Notes: generated from the letters alone by a model not told the origin. A stretch of DNA of 64,000 nucleotides from Aradus depressus (GCA_963662175.1 OY759224.1:31195489-31259488); one strand, 5' to 3'; positions 51,990 to 63,609 are shown, numbered from the stretch's first letter. A program made the numbers and translations.

Positions 51990-52510
51990 AATAATAATGT
52001 AAACACCTTTAATCCCCAAGAACTTTGTACAATCTGTTATAAAAACGAATTGGATGACGTGTACCAGCTGTTAATACCCGGTCCGATCTACTCCCCCATT
52101 AGAAGCCACTTCCTGCCTCAGAGTATCAGTATAGACCGATCCAACTTTCATACATCACTCCTGGCTCATAATAGAAACGAGATCTCAAATATTTTCTATT
52201 ATTTAGTCAGCGCTTTGAAACTTACATCATTCATTGATATTCAATAATGTACTTCTACTTCCATCATATTATATTGATATTCAATACCTACATCCCCACT
52301 CCATATTTACTGTCTATGTTACATTATTATTATTAATTTGTAATTACTTATTTTGTTTATTTATGTCATTATTGTTTTATATGTGTCATTATTATGTTAA
52401 TATTGTAAAAGTAATGGTCACTGACTCAATTCTATAGGGGTGATCCCTTTAAACAATTTTTACAATAAACAATCTTTAAACAAAAAAAAGTTATTATTAT
52501 TATTAAAGCT
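51990..52510 (+). pseudogene. LINE 3' end, copy 2
   Basis: Reads NPQELCTICYKNELDDVYQL, GPIYSPIRSHFLPQSISIDR, stop at 52245-52247, followed by the same 3' UTR (GGGGTGATCCCTTTAAACAA) and an ATT tail. About 90% like 12740-13260; the second Cys and His positions also differ here (VYQL). Confidence 0.82.
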
Positions 52511-53029
52511 ATTATTTATACATTTTTTAAATTTTTATTTCAAATAAAATCTTTATTATATAAAAAAAATAAAAATAAACAAGAATACATAATACAGTGA
52601 CTGATTCACCGACTTTATCAATCTCTCTTCTCCGATCATAGTCGATTTTAACTGAACTCGACTGTGTGGAACGTCAACAATTGATATATCGATCTAAAAA
52701 AATCTTTTAGATAAATAACAAAATTAAAATTACTTAAAAACATAAATAACACAACTTTTAAACACAAAACGAAACAGGTTTTATGGAAGGAAAAATAAGT
52801 AAGTTCGAATATTAAGGATACAAAATGGTGCTTAGTCCGAGGCCATCTAGATCAATCAATACATGTAATGGCCTACTGGTAATGCACAAATGACCCGGTT
52901 CGTCGTAACAATATTATATATAGAGGCAATTTAGAAAAATGTCTCACATTATTGTTCACCAAATCGAGAAAAAAATAGTTAAAAAGTATTAGGTAATTCA
53001 CCGGTGTGATGTAAAACATTTACACACAT

Positions 53030-53185
53030 TAAAATTATTAATATATTACAGAATCAATTATTATTATTTTTAAGTATTTGTACCCAATATTTGTTCTCTC
53101 ATTCTATGCTATTCATTTTACCTGTTAATCCAGTAAGATAATTTATACCTTTGGATTAGATTTAACATTTTTGCAAATTTAGATT
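53030..53185 (+). repeat. Repeat H fragment
   Basis: CCAATATTTGTTCTCTCATT, TCCAGTAAGATAATTTATAC, AACATTTTTGCAAATTTAG, nearly identical to 21482-21580. Confidence 0.8.
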
Positions 53186-53529
53186 TTAAACTAAAATTAA
53201 CATTCAATTATTATATTATCAATTATATGAGCCACGTGTATTTACGAGCACATAATAATTCCGTAACTCACGAATCTTTTATGTATTTTTATTGTACATA
53301 TGTACATTGCATTTATAATGAAAGGAACGCTAATACAATATTTTATTACTTCACTTAATTAAATGCAGATTTCAAAATATATTTTTAGTGCTTGGATAAA
53401 TATAATATATCGTTTATTATATGTACGTACATATAATAAATCAATGTTCAGTATGTACATATTATTGTCAATTTAATAAATGTTATCACCAAAATACATA
53501 CATATTCATATATTTTTTCTCATTAATTG

Positions 53530-53612
53530 ATGATTTCCTTTATCCGGCGTTTTCTGATATCCGGCGTCACGACGGTCCCGGCAACGCCGGATATGGGAGA
53601 GCCTACTGTACT
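53530..53612. mobile_element. Pogo/Tigger-type terminus, one end only
   Basis: CTTTATCCGGCGTTTTCTGA, GGCAACGCCGGATATGGGAG, CCTACTG|TA. In reverse it begins CAGTAGGCTCTCCC, the style of pogo-like termini next to TA. The opposite end was not found. The flanking CTTTTAAATACAAAACGAAC resembles 52756, suggesting insertion into an older repeat. Confidence 0.55.
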
Positions 53613-53965
53613 TTTAAATACAAAACGAACAAAACAGGTTATTTGAACAAAAATAAACATATTTTCGAATCGAAACTCAATAGATCACTGACAAACACAA
53701 ATTATTCAGTTCGCAACAATATTGTGAATGTAAAAATGCGAAGAATTTGAAATTGGGACGAGAGAGAATGTGTTAATATATTTGTGTCATGACAAGAACA
53801 GCTGTTTAATTATGAGACAGCCTTGAGTACAATTAGAACCTAAATCAGGCAGTCCCAGGATATTGGGAACAGTTCATCAGAAGATGGCCCACCCAACTCC
53901 TGGTATTTGTGTAATCCAGGGCTCCATTCGTGGAGGTGACGTCAAATCGCAATTAACAAACAATT

Positions 53966-54227
53966 GAGGGCGCCGGCAGCTCAGTGGTATGCGTGCTTGA
54001 CTTCTGAGCTCAAGAACGTGGGTTCGTAACCCGACCGAGGCCCTTAGTTTATTTTATCTGGGAGGTAAAATAAACTTAAGCACGCCGTCCTTCGGATGGG
54101 ACGTTAAGCGATGGTCCCGAGCCTGTACGATGTCAGGTACTCGTTAAAGGCTCATGTCCACCAGAGTGACGAAAGGGCGCTCTGGTAGTAGGCGATATCA
54201 CCTCGTAGTTAAAGCCCGGGCATGAGT

Positions 54228-54265
<38 letters not shown>
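53966..54265 (+). mobile_element. SINE-A with poly(A) tail
   Basis: GAGGGCGCCGGCAGCTCAGT head, B box GGGTTCGTAACCC, 60-bp deletion after CTCGTTAAAG, and CATGAGTCAT followed by 35 A in place of CCTAA repeats. Confidence 0.92.
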
Positions 54266-54267
<2 letters not shown>

Positions 54268-54274
54268 CTCTTTC

Positions 54275-54490
54275 GACTCACCGGCAATGTACTTCCCCAG
54301 AACTAATTAATTAATTAACTTTTCGCTCCCTATTCAAAAACAGTCGACCGTTTGCGCTAACATTCAACAGTTGACTTTACATCGGCAGTTATTGGGGGTT
54401 ATTGAGTTGAACCCCCTCTGATTCTCCCTTCCCGTCTGCCGATTCCTCTGAAAATTTATAAGTGTCGTCTTTACAAACCTCTAAATTACG
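54275..54490 (-). repeat. Repeat A
   Basis: CGGCAATGTACTTCCCCAGA, TTAACTTTTCGCTCCCTATT, GACTTTACATCGGCAGTTAT. Confidence 0.85.
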
Positions 54491-54594
54491 TTCGGTTCAT
54501 TTGATGGACCTTCCTTTTTTTTTTCAGGGTCTTTTGACTTAATTAACACTTTTAGAGTTTTTTCACACCAAAATAAAAAATAGTGTTTGATAAA

Positions 54595-54765
54595 CTCTCA
54601 TCATCATCGGCGTAACAACTCATCTCTGAGTCAAGGCCTCCTGGATCAGCCTTCGCCAGTCGTCTCGGTCCTGTGCAGCTGCCCTCCAGTTCCTGACTCC
54701 AAGTAGGATCCTCGCATCAAGCGCAACACCGTCCTTCCAACGTAGCTTTGGTATAATATTGATAA
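54595..54765 (-). pseudogene. RTE-like LINE C-terminal remnant
   Basis: The minus strand reads PKLRWKDGVALDARILLGVR, NWRAAAQDRDDWRRLIQEAL, TQR and stop, then TTGTTACGCCGATGATGATG. The RW.DGV...D...LG..NWR..A.DR..WR signature followed by a GAT microsatellite tail is the common 3' end of RTE-type elements. Only the end is left. Confidence 0.82.
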
Positions 54766-54936
54766 ATGCTATGTTTGATAAATACCTAACTTTTTTCTTT
54801 ATTTTTAGGGAGAGTTCCTCCGGAGATATCTTTCTTTAAGATCTGACAAAACTACGTATTGTATAATCATTATTATCAGTGGAGTCGGAGAGTGCGGAGA
54901 TCGACTCCAAAATATGATAAGAAGAGAGGAGGCAGC

Positions 54937-55179
54937 TTATGGTAGGAGGATCGAGGCCACGAAGAGGAGAGCTGAAGGAAGTTTGTTGAGGACAAGAGCA
55001 GAAGTGAAGTCAAAAAACACATATTGTGTTTTTCTATTACAAACAAAAAAACAATTTCTGTTGGGTTCTGGATTTCTTGAATCATCAATCTCTGCTATCT
55101 GTCTCAAAATAATAGTGAGCTCCAACGCATCTTCTGCTTCGGTCAGGTGAGTCTTGGCCCTGGGATGTTGGATGGACAA
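54937..55179 (-). CDS. Weak candidate exon, unidentified
   Basis: The minus-strand frame contains HLTEAEDALELTIILRQIAE and IDDSRNPEPNRN, then hydrophobic residues to VASILLP. The first half looks coding-like. The plus strand also has a perfect CAG|GTGAGT donor at about 55148 and an open frame (54914-55150), so the true strand is undecided. No family recognised. Confidence 0.22.
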   Translation of the reverse strand: MSIQHPRAKTHLTEAEDALELTIILRQIAEIDDSRNPEPNRNCFFVCNRKTQYVFFDFTSALVLNKLPSALLFVASILLP

Positions 55180-55239
55180 GGGCTGGTTTCTGAAGTGGAC
55201 ATCTCTCCTTGGTGGCGTTTGAAGAAGTCAAGCTAGTTC

Positions 55240-55460
55240 TCTCTCTAGGTGGGTGCGGCTCGCTCCCTCCATTTTTTCCGGACTCTTTTGAGTGCCTATT
55301 GGTTGCTCAATCCTCCACCCATACATACCCCGGTCTGCTGGGGGTCTTCTAGCGTCTTCCTGTTCATTTCCTGCCTTCCAATTCAAATATTTCCATTTGC
55401 TTATTATATGTATTTTAATTGTATATTAAACAATTAATATCCATATTTTTGGATATTAGA
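55240..55460 (-). repeat. Repeat F copy 2
   Basis: Inverted relative to 50268: GAGTGCCTATTGGTTGCTCA, TTCCTGCCTTCCAATTCAAA, CATATTTTTGGATATTAG. Confidence 0.7.
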
Positions 55461-55569
55461 ACCCAGCCAACGGGATATCAGGTTATTCCGTATATATAGA
55501 TACGGAGAACGCACCTGAAAGGGGTGAGATGAAACAGAAGAATGGTGGCGCCCCTGGTGACTTATTCAG

Positions 55570-55790
55570 GGACCTTTGAAACATCATACTAAATTTCCTG
55601 TCGATATATTCGTTATATCGACAATTATTGATGTTTTCAAGTTGGTTTCCTCCTCTGATCCCACATTACCTCTATGGGGTTCTGGATATACAGACAGAAT
55701 TTCGTGTCGAGATATTCCTACTATCGAGAGTTGTCAATTTCACGGACACACACGGAGGTTGGAAAATTTGAAAATCGGGATGTATAAAAG
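55570..55790 (-). repeat. Repeat A, decayed
   Basis: TTTCCTGTCGATATATTCGT, GGGGTTCTGGATATACAGAC, AATTTCGTGTCGAGATATTC. Confidence 0.75.
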
Positions 55791-56079
55791 TATTAGCGAC
55801 AATATCTGTTATGAAGACAACGGATATCGAGGAGATAGACGTAGGTATGATTGTCCATTTGTCGTCTGTTGGGAAGTAGCGACTAATATGAGACTGTCAT
55901 TTGGTCTGAGCAAACAGAGCTCTATAGAGCCCGGGGTGAGCTCTAAAGAGCCCCCCCTCTCTACAATCTACAGGTCTCCAGTCTAGAGAGCTCACAGGGG
56001 CTCTGTTTACTCAGACAACCTCCACCAACCTTTACTCAACCCACTGCTTCACCCAACATTTACTTCCATCTCACTTTCT

Positions 56080-56190
56080 ATCTCTCTCTCTCTCTCTCTC
56101 TCTCTTGCATTACATCCCCAGCTGTACGGCAAGTTATGTATTCGAAGTTGAGTTTTTACCGGAATTTCATGTTTTTTGAAACCGTGGTAC
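56080..56190 (+). repeat. (CT)n tract and repeat A start
   Basis: A CT dinucleotide run to 56105, then CATCCCCAGCTGTACGGCAA, AAGTTATGTATTCGAAGTTG. Confidence 0.7.
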
Positions 56191-56193
56191 CTA

Positions 56194-56351
56194 CAACGAT
56201 CGGTGGATGTCCCTAGCCCGTCTTCTTCTGCCAGGAGTCCAATGAATCGCCTGAAAACTGGATAGCCGGTCTCCGTCACCAACTGCCGGTTCTTCCTCTT
56301 AAAGAAGAAGAGTTTGGGGTTGATAATATCTGGGACATCAGGTTGTACCTA
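56194..56351 (-). CDS. Candidate host exon, unidentified
   Basis: The minus strand, after an acceptor-like CACTCAGCATAG, reads VQPDVPDIINPKLFFFKRKN, RQLVTETGYPVFRRFIGLLA, EEDGLGTST, to a donor-like TAG|GTACCA, beyond which repeat A begins. It is the most protein-like stretch in the window outside mobile elements: balanced charge, about 52 codons, plausible borders. I cannot name the family. Downstream on the plus side (56355-56580) further open minus frames exist and may hold a preceding exon. Confidence 0.4.
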
Positions 56352-56599
56352 TGCTGAGTGAAGGCTTATATGAAGTATGCCTAAGTTGTTCGGGCATCCG
56401 GAGATCGTGACCTCCGTTGTTGCCGTTTCTCCATTCCTGAACAATTTCGTTTCCATCTCTCTTGTTTGGACTGTCCGCGAATCTCTTTCTCCAGGGCAAG
56501 ACGTAAGGGCTCATAAATATCTTCTCACAAAGGCATACTGCGTCTGCAGAAGTATTGCAAAATCCTCTCTAAGCTTGCAAAATCGTGATTCCAAAAATT

Positions 56600-56820
56600 A
56601 AAATACTGTCTGGATAGAATTTTTATATGTGTATCCTTAAAAACTGCATGTATAATGGATTTATCGGCACAACATTTAGTATAAGGATTCAGAAGCTATT
56701 TAAATCAACTTTTGATTTTGTGCCCAAACGGTGGACTGGTTTGGAGGGGAAGCGAAAAATTAATTATTGATTAATTCGATCTGGGGAAGTAGATTGCGAA
56801 TGATTTGCAGCATGTTAAAC
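56600..56820 (+). repeat. Repeat A 3' part
   Basis: CACAACATTTAGTATAAGGA, AACGGTGGACTGGTTTGGAG, GATCTGGGGAAGTAGATTGC. Confidence 0.8.
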
Positions 56821-56824
56821 AAAC

Positions 56825-57396
56825 ACTTATCTACATCAGCAATCAGCAGAGAATAATTAACAACAAAATGAAAATAATATGAAGTGACTTTTTTGACTAT
56901 TTTAATCCCCGTATAAATAAATAATTTTTTTAATACACTCCCTATTCCAAATGTGTCTTACAATTGTATATTTAAATAAATATATCGGCTAAAAGCCCTC
57001 GAATTGATGTCAGGCAAATTACTCAGAGGAGGAGGTACGAGAGAATTACGAAGGGGGCCTCTCTCTATTGGGTAGAATAATGTATGTAGATGATATTCAG
57101 AATGAATATTCTGTCAAGCTCGGACTTAAGTCGAGCCCCGTAGATATTCATCGCCTGGATCTAGCTACCAGTCACGTTCTGGAGGGGGAGGGGGGGGGCT
57201 CATAATCATAAACATTCAGGAATAATTTTACTGATCCTTACTTCGATCCAACAGGCGCTAGTCTGCAATTAATTCACACCCGCCAACAGGAAGTGTTGCT
57301 CCATCTTTAGAATCACCATTTAACTTTGTATCCTTTTAAATATTTTTAGTATATATATACATACTTAAATATACATCATATTTAAATATACGATAT
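56825..57396. other. Nothing recognised
   Basis: AT-rich to about 56990, then mixed sequence. No gene. Confidence 0.4.
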
Positions 57397-57518
57397 GGGT
57401 AGGGAAAATTTTAGGACTTCAATTGTAGAGCCGGGCTCCCACCAGAGCGACGACAGAGCGCTCTGGTAATAGACGATATGACCTCATAGTCGGGGGCATG
57501 AGTCACAATAAAAATCTA
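57397..57518 (+). mobile_element. SINE-A 3' fragment
   Basis: GGTAGGGAAAATTTTAGGAC, AGAGCGCTCTGGTAATAGAC, GGGCATGAGTCACAATAA. Confidence 0.8.
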
Positions 57519-57929
57519 TATATATTTGATTTGTGTTAGTAGATTTTAATAATATACCTATATATAATACATTATTACATCATCATTTCTTACATTTATT
57601 TTTTGCCTTCTCAAAAAATAGCAATTTTAAAAGTTTCGGGAAGCACTCCCATCATCAGTATATATAAATACATTAGAACCCCTCTTAACCGGTATGGTCA
57701 GGACTGGGACCTTGGCCGGTTAATCCGAGGTTCCCATGAAATATCGATTTTCGTTCAAAAAGGACCTACATATGTACATATTTCATCAGGTATCATCAAA
57801 CAAGCAAATATGACGTTATTGCAACTCTATTTATTATACATTATGTACACACAGACATAAACGAAAACAAGAAAATTAAACATTACGAACTTCCATAAAC
57901 TTTGAAAACTTAATGTACATTGTACATAT

Positions 57930-58535
57930 TGTACCCCCAGTTCAAGACTATCGTAACTCAAAAAATCTCATTTTTTAGTTATATACATGTTAAGATTCTT
58001 CATTGTAAATTCTATACGATGCTATAGTATTGCAACTTAAAATGTAATATTTCACTATTATTATTTACAAAAAATAGTGTATTACATTAATATATTTTTT
58101 TTTTTTTTTTTTACTTTTGTACAATGCATATTAGCCATGACTCTTATAATGGTGTTATTTAGTTATTTACGACATCCATGGTCCCGAGAGGGAGTTCTAT
58201 CTACGAAATAAAACTCACTCCTGGACGGGATTCGAACCCGCAAATGAGACCATGCGACAAAAGCCCTACGCTCTAGCCCGCACGGCCACCATGGCTCCCA
58301 AAATTTCTCTTAAATTCTTTAGTGCAATAGTATCGGATTTTGACTTACGCTAGTCTTGAATTTATGTATCACATGAATGAAGAGCAAGACTATCGGTGAC
58401 ATCACCGAGAAGGTGATGTCACGTGAAGAGAAAAAGAGAGATATAGAAAAAGGGAGAAGAAATAAAATTCTTAAGTCTTGTTTTCCCACAAATTAGCTTT
58501 TTTGAGTTACGATAGTCTTGAACTGGAGGTGCGAT
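57930..58535. mobile_element. TIR element nested in the Tigger-like element
   Basis: CCAGTTCAAGACTATCGTAA (left) and TTACGATAGTCTTGAACTGG (right) are exact inverted repeats, extending to about 30 bp. TA occurs at the borders. It is interrupted by SINE-B. Confidence 0.82.
58095..58299 (-). mobile_element. SINE-B copy 3
   Basis: T18 at the left is the poly(A) tail; GGACGGGATTCGAACCCGCA (B box) and CCGCACGGCCACCATGGCTC (head) follow. Confidence 0.88.
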
Positions 58536-58991
58536 ATGTACATATCATTGTTTGAAAAAATCAGTTATATTTTTCTGAGACCATTTTCGTTTACGTTTTC
58601 CTAACTCACTCATTTTTATTTAACGGATCATAACTAGGCAAAAACAAGAAGAAAACTGAAAGAAAAAGGTAACTTCCTCCTCACCCTTTACTAATTTTCA
58701 AGACATTTGCTGCCACTAAATTCGGAGAAAGGCTCCGGAAAAGGAACAGGAGAAGAGAAAAGAAACAGGAGCCCGCTATGTTAATTGATTCATAGAAAAA
58801 TAGACTCGGAAGCAACGAGGGGAATGAAACTGGCGAACTGCCTCCCCCTCCATCGTTCTGCCCGCCACAACACAAACACAAACACACTGCACACCTAAAC
58901 ATCGCGTCACCCCGTTTTATTTTCCATTTCCAGGAACTTTCCAGGAAAGGGCCGTTAAACAATCAATGTTTGAGTCACTTGCCAGCCATTA
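58536..58991. other. Remaining Tigger-like interior
   Basis: The 93-codon minus-strand frame at 58681-58962 has a CxxC-type cluster but no transposase motif; not called. Confidence 0.4.
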
Positions 58992-59710
58992 CAGTAAAAT
59001 CCTTTTATAACGATTCCTGATATAACGATTTTCCGGATATAACGATGTAAAACCCGTATCTACTTTGGGTTGCTAACGTCATTCCATATAAAACTATCTA
59101 AAACATAAGAAAAAGTTGTTTTTTCATTCCGATTATATCGATATATGTATGTACATATGCACATACATACATAATTGGGTAAAACAGTATGAGTTTTGAA
59201 CGGATGAATAATACGAACATTATAGAAAAGGGTTTTAAACAGGGTTCTTGTTTACTCTTTCAGAGCGCAATGAGTCATTCCATTTCCAAACATACCATTT
59301 CCCTCTTGTCCAATTTTCTTCGAACTCCCTTCTTCCCTTCTAGTGCGTATATTCCTAGTTTCAGATTAGTCTTCCCTTTGCCTCCGTAGGGATCGTGACT
59401 TCGGAACTTCATAACCATGTAAGCAAAAATTTATACTTAAAAAAAAGCAAGCAAACTAAAATAACTGATTTTTTTTGTGCAAAATGAATACATATGTAAT
59501 CATTGTATACATAATTTATGTATACAGTTACAAATGTATGTAAGTAAATTTTAAAAAGTAAATAAAAATATGTTGTTATGATCATTGTAAAACACTTTTT
59601 TTTTCACTAACAAGCCCTATACATTTGTATGTAGGTTTAACAGTTTGGTTTCGGATATAACGATGTATTTTTCTTAGTCCCTTGAATATCGTTATAACCG
59701 GATTTTACTG
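58992..59710. mobile_element. Pogo-like TIR element nested in the Tigger-like element
   Basis: Ends CAGTAAAATCCTTTTATAAC and GTTATAACCGGATTTTACTG. TA duplications at 58990-58991 and 59711-59712. Subterminal ATATAACGAT is repeated at both ends. 719 bp, no transposase frame. Confidence 0.87.
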
Positions 59711-59796
59711 TATACGCTGAAAGAGAGAAAAAGAAAACTCTGTTCCATGGGATAGGCCGGTTAATCCGAGGACCGGTTAAGAGGGGTTCTACTGTA

Positions 59797-60135
59797 CATG
59801 TGTTCTTTAGGTTAACTGTTCCTTCTGTCAATCAGAATCTTCCTTTTATAGAACATATTTATTGAGTCGAATTCCGTATTTCTTTTTTTGTTTTTTTCTT
59901 TAAGGCATTTCTACGACGAGGGACATGGATGCAGGTCTGGGGATCCTAGGCAGCTAATATGGATAGGCGCAGATTAATAATAATAAAGGTCAAGATTGCT
60001 GTATACGGAATAGAAAGGCTACGTGATGAAGATAACTTTCTTTTATAATTTGGATAAGAGGTTTGTGAAGTGCAAGAAATACTTCTGTATTTAAACACCT
60101 AGTCAAAAAATTATACTTATTTTGGGTACTCAAGA
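59797..60135. other. Nothing recognised
   Basis: No gene or repeat placed. Confidence 0.4.
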
Positions 60136-60136
60136 C

Positions 60137-60206
60137 TAGTTATTGTGACATGCCCGGGCTTTAACTAAAAGGTTTATCACCAGAGCGCTCTTTCGTCTTC
60201 TCTGAT
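60137..60206 (-). mobile_element. SINE-A 3' fragment
   Basis: GTTATTGTGACATGCCCGGG, CCAGAGCGCTCTTTCGTC. Repeat A sequence (GATTTCACTGAAAATTGATC) follows to about 60340. Confidence 0.7.
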
Positions 60207-60344
60207 CCTTCACTTCTCTTAAGCCGATTTCACTGAAAATTGATCTGTATTGTCCTTATTGTGGTTTGGAATCACATATAAAATTCTATGTCGACATATT
60301 CATTCTATTTGATAACCGACAGGAAATTTCAGAAATGCAACATA

Positions 60345-61038
60345 GAATTTCTATATGGCATATTTTATTCTTTATTATTAGTTAGTGCTTATAAATTCGG
60401 CCTCTGACAACATAAACTATTGGGAAATATTACATAAGAAGAGGAATAAATAAATAAATAAATACACAGTTCATTTAAAAATAATTTATTTACAATTTAT
60501 ACGTAGATTTATTTAATAATACAATAAATATAAAATACATTAATGGTATATCTTCTATATATAATTCAACGTAACAGAGATGAACTGAAGCATAAAAAAA
60601 AACTATGCACACAAAAATTTGTATTAGAAATATTCAAAAAATGTTCATTATAACAATTCAATAATGAATAGATCAGTAAAATTTATTTTTAAAAAATATA
60701 TAGAACAGGAAAATCAAAATAAATTGCGATCTTAACATAGAAAGTTCTTAAAAAAAAAGAAATTGTTTTTACAATATAGGCCAAACTGAATCATTTTACA
60801 CAATTATATCTTTCTTTATAAGTTTTTCATTCTATGTATGTATACATATATATATATATATTTTTTTTAAATTCAGAAACATGAATGCAAAAAAGCAGAA
60901 TAGACGATTATGACAGCTGACTAAAGCTTTGAAAATAACACAAAATTGAATTAAAAAAAAATTTAAATAAAAAAATTGTAAAAAAACAAACAAAAAACCA
61001 TAATATTCTATCTAAAATATGGATGTTTACAAGTTCAG

Positions 61039-61069
<31 letters not shown>

Positions 61070-61505
61070 GTAAGATTATAATTATTTTGTTTATAACCTT
61101 GTTCTTAATTTTCTTTCTCAAAATATAACTTTCAGCCCCAAAAAGATTTTTCAAAAGCTCAGTTTATATTTGATCCCATGATACTCAACATTCATTCCAT
61201 AGTATCTTTATTTAAGAGAAACTATGTTTTATTATATTTTGTCCAAAATTATCGAATTCGTTTTATCGCTGATATTTCTATTGGAAAATTAAATGGTTCA
61301 AAATTCCATATGCGATATGAGATACGTCTTTCACATTTTCTGTACAACAGAAGACCTTTTGAGAATGACGAGGGACTTGAGGATGAGAGTTCTCGATCCC
61401 TCCACTGCTTTTCTAACCCCCCACTCCTCCTTTGCCATTCGCCAACCTAGCCAAATAACCTCTTTGTATATTTATTTTGAAATGGCTTAAAATTTTTTTT
61501 GTTCG
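60345..61505. other. AT-rich spacer, no gene
   Basis: Very AT-rich, with (AAAT)n at 60440-60465 and T28 near 61039-61066. The 90-codon plus frame at 61178-61450 has no motif. Confidence 0.5.
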
Positions 61506-61511
61506 TTACGT

Positions 61512-61610
61512 TTTTGAGACTCATACCCCAGACTTTAACTACAAGGTTATATCGTCTAGTATCAGAGCGATCTTTCGTCGCCTTGGAGGACATGAGCACG
61601 ACTCGACGTA
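61512..61610 (-). mobile_element. SINE-A 3' fragment, decayed
   Basis: GACTTTAACTACAAGGTTAT, ATCAGAGCGATCTTTCGTCG. Confidence 0.65.
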
Positions 61611-61707
61611 ATACCTACGATATCGATTACATTTATCACTATTCTGATAACAGCTATATTGAAATAATAACGTTTTAGTAGAAAAATTCCATCAAAAATA
61701 TCTATGA

Positions 61708-61805
61708 TGTGGACATGACAGGACTTTCTTATACCAACCACACTTACAGATCCCCCTCTTTCTCAAAATAATTTCATACTGTCATTACTGGATATATAAA
61801 AGTAC
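61708..61805 (+). mobile_element. MITE-G fragment
   Basis: ACAGGACTTTCTTATACCAA, CACACTTACAGATCCCCCTC, ACTGTCATTACTGG. Confidence 0.7.
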
Positions 61806-61819
61806 TGGTATATAGGTTT

Positions 61820-61965
61820 TAGGACCGCCAAATTAATAGGTGTGTTTCCTGTTTTGATTTTAAATATAAAATTTCACACTGATATATTCATTACATCGGA
61901 GTTATTGAGCTTTTTAAGTTGATCCCCCCCCGTGGAAAGTGCTCAATACGAAACGTGCCAATAAC
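61820..61965 (-). repeat. Repeat A fragment
   Basis: TATATTCATTACATCGGAGT followed by TATTGAGCTTTTTAAGTTGA. Confidence 0.6.
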
Positions 61966-61969
61966 TCTA

Positions 61970-62435
61970 GTCAGAACTTAATCGATGACTGTCAATGCCG
62001 TTCACACGTTTCTTTGTCTGATTAATATGGTGCATAAATTGAGAATAAATACGTTATTTAAATTTATTGACCAATTGTTAATTTCAGTAGAAATTTCAGT
62101 GACTAATGCTATAATACAACTTTGTATATACACATTGGGGTCTTTCATTATATTTTTCCATCAGGTATATATAAGAGGACTTTATACATTGTATCGTATA
62201 GAGAGAAATAGGAATATAGAGGAAAAGAGAGGAAAAATAAATTGGTAGGAAAAAAAAACAAGATGGCTTTAAGATAAAAAAAAAAACATGTTTTGGTATT
62301 TGTTTGTATTTGTAGGAGAACAGATAAAAAGGAAAGGAAACGAGACTTTCCCTGGAAAAAGGAACAAGCAGGGATAAGATCTGTCAGAATGATTTTCGTT
62401 ATTTGAATGGCCGAGTTCAAATAGGGGTGGTCTCC
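61970..62435. other. No gene recognised
   Basis: Short frames on both strands (to 97 codons, 62148-62441 minus), hydrophobic and T/A-run driven; not called. Confidence 0.4.
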
Positions 62436-62439
62436 TACC

Positions 62440-63600
62440 AAATAGGGGTCTATTTGTGTGAGTCTACTAGCAGGGCTTACCTGGCGTTGTCTCTCAAGAA
62501 ATAGGGGTCTATTGGTGTGTCTACTAGCAGGGCTTACCTGGCGTTGGAGGGCCTCCTACCAAATAGGGGTCTATTTGTGTGAGTCTACTAGCAGGGCTTA
62601 CCTGGCGTTGGAAGGCCTCCTACCAAATAGGGGTCTATTTGTGTGAGTCTACTAGCGGGGCTTACCTGGCGTTGGAGGGCCTCCTACCAAATAGGGGTCT
62701 ATTGGTGTGTCTACTAGCAGGGCTTACCTGGCGTTGTCTCTCAAGAAATAGGGGTCTATTGGTGTGTCTACTAGCAGGGCTTACACGGCGTTGTCTCTCA
62801 AGAAAAAGGGGTCTATTGGTGTGTCTACTAGCAGGGCTTACACGGCGTTGTCTCTCAAGAAATAGGGGTCTATTGGTGTGTCTACTAGCAGGGCTTACAC
62901 GGCGTTGTCTCTCAAGAAATAGGGGTCTATTGGTGTGTCTACTAGCAGGGCTTACACGGCGTTGTCTCTCAAGAAATATGGGTCTATTGGTGTGTCTACT
63001 AGCAGGGCTTACACGGCGTTGTCTCTCAAGAAAAAGGGGTCTATTGGTGTGTCTACTAGCAGGGCTTACACGGCGTTGTCTCTCAAGAAATAGGGGTCTA
63101 TTGGTGTGTCCACTAGCAGGGCTTACCTGGCGTTGGAGGGCCTCCTACCAAAGAGGGGTCTATTTGTGTGAATCTACTAGCAGGGCTTACCCGGCGTTGT
63201 CTCTCAAGAAATAGGGGTCTATTGGTGTGTCTACTAGCAAGGCTTACCCGGCATTGGAGGGCCTCCTACCAAATAGGGGTCTATTAGTGTGAGTCTACTA
63301 GCAGGGCTTACCTGGCGTTGTCTCTCAAGAAATAGGGGTCTATTGGTGTGTCTACAAGCAGGGCTAACCTGGCGTTGTCTCTCACGAAATAGGTGTGTCT
63401 ACTAGCAGGGCTTACCTGGCGTTGGAGGGCCTCCTACCAAAGAGGGGTCTATTTGTGTGAATCTACTAGCAGGGCTTACCCGGCGTTGTCTCTCAAGAAA
63501 TAGGGGTCTATTGGTGTGTCTACTAGCAGGGCTTACCCGGCGTTGGAGGGCCTCCTACCAAATAGGGGCCTATTAGTGTGAGTCTACTAGTAGGGTCTAC
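62440..63600 (+). repeat. 57/64-bp two-variant minisatellite, about 19 units
   Basis: Every unit has TCTACTAGCAGGGCTTACCT and AATAGGGGTCTATT. The 57-bp variant has GGCGTTGTCTCTCAAGAAAT; the 62-64-bp variant has GGCGTTGGAGGGCCTCCTAC and TTTGTGTGAG. Seven or more 57-bp units run consecutively at 62710-63109, and variants alternate outside. The run of 57-bp units (19 codons) leaves a 211-codon frame at 62579-63214 with LLVCLLAGLTRRCLSRNRG repeated; no start context or flanking gene supports translation. Confidence 0.95.
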
Positions 63601-63609
63601 TAGCTTTGC

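Larger units (their letters stand above)
57671..59794. mobile_element. Tigger-like element with nested insertions
   Basis: Ends CATTAGAACCCCTCTTAACC and GGTTAAGAGGGGTTCTACTG are inverted repeats, with TA at both flanks (57669-57670, 59795-59796). It contains a second TIR element (57930-58535, itself holding SINE-B) and a third (58992-59710). No transposase motif seen. Own sequence is about 0.8 kb. Confidence 0.82.

Noticed and set aside
62440..63600. CRISPR-like array
   Set aside because: The units are contiguous 57/64-bp tandem repeats without unique spacers, in eukaryotic DNA.
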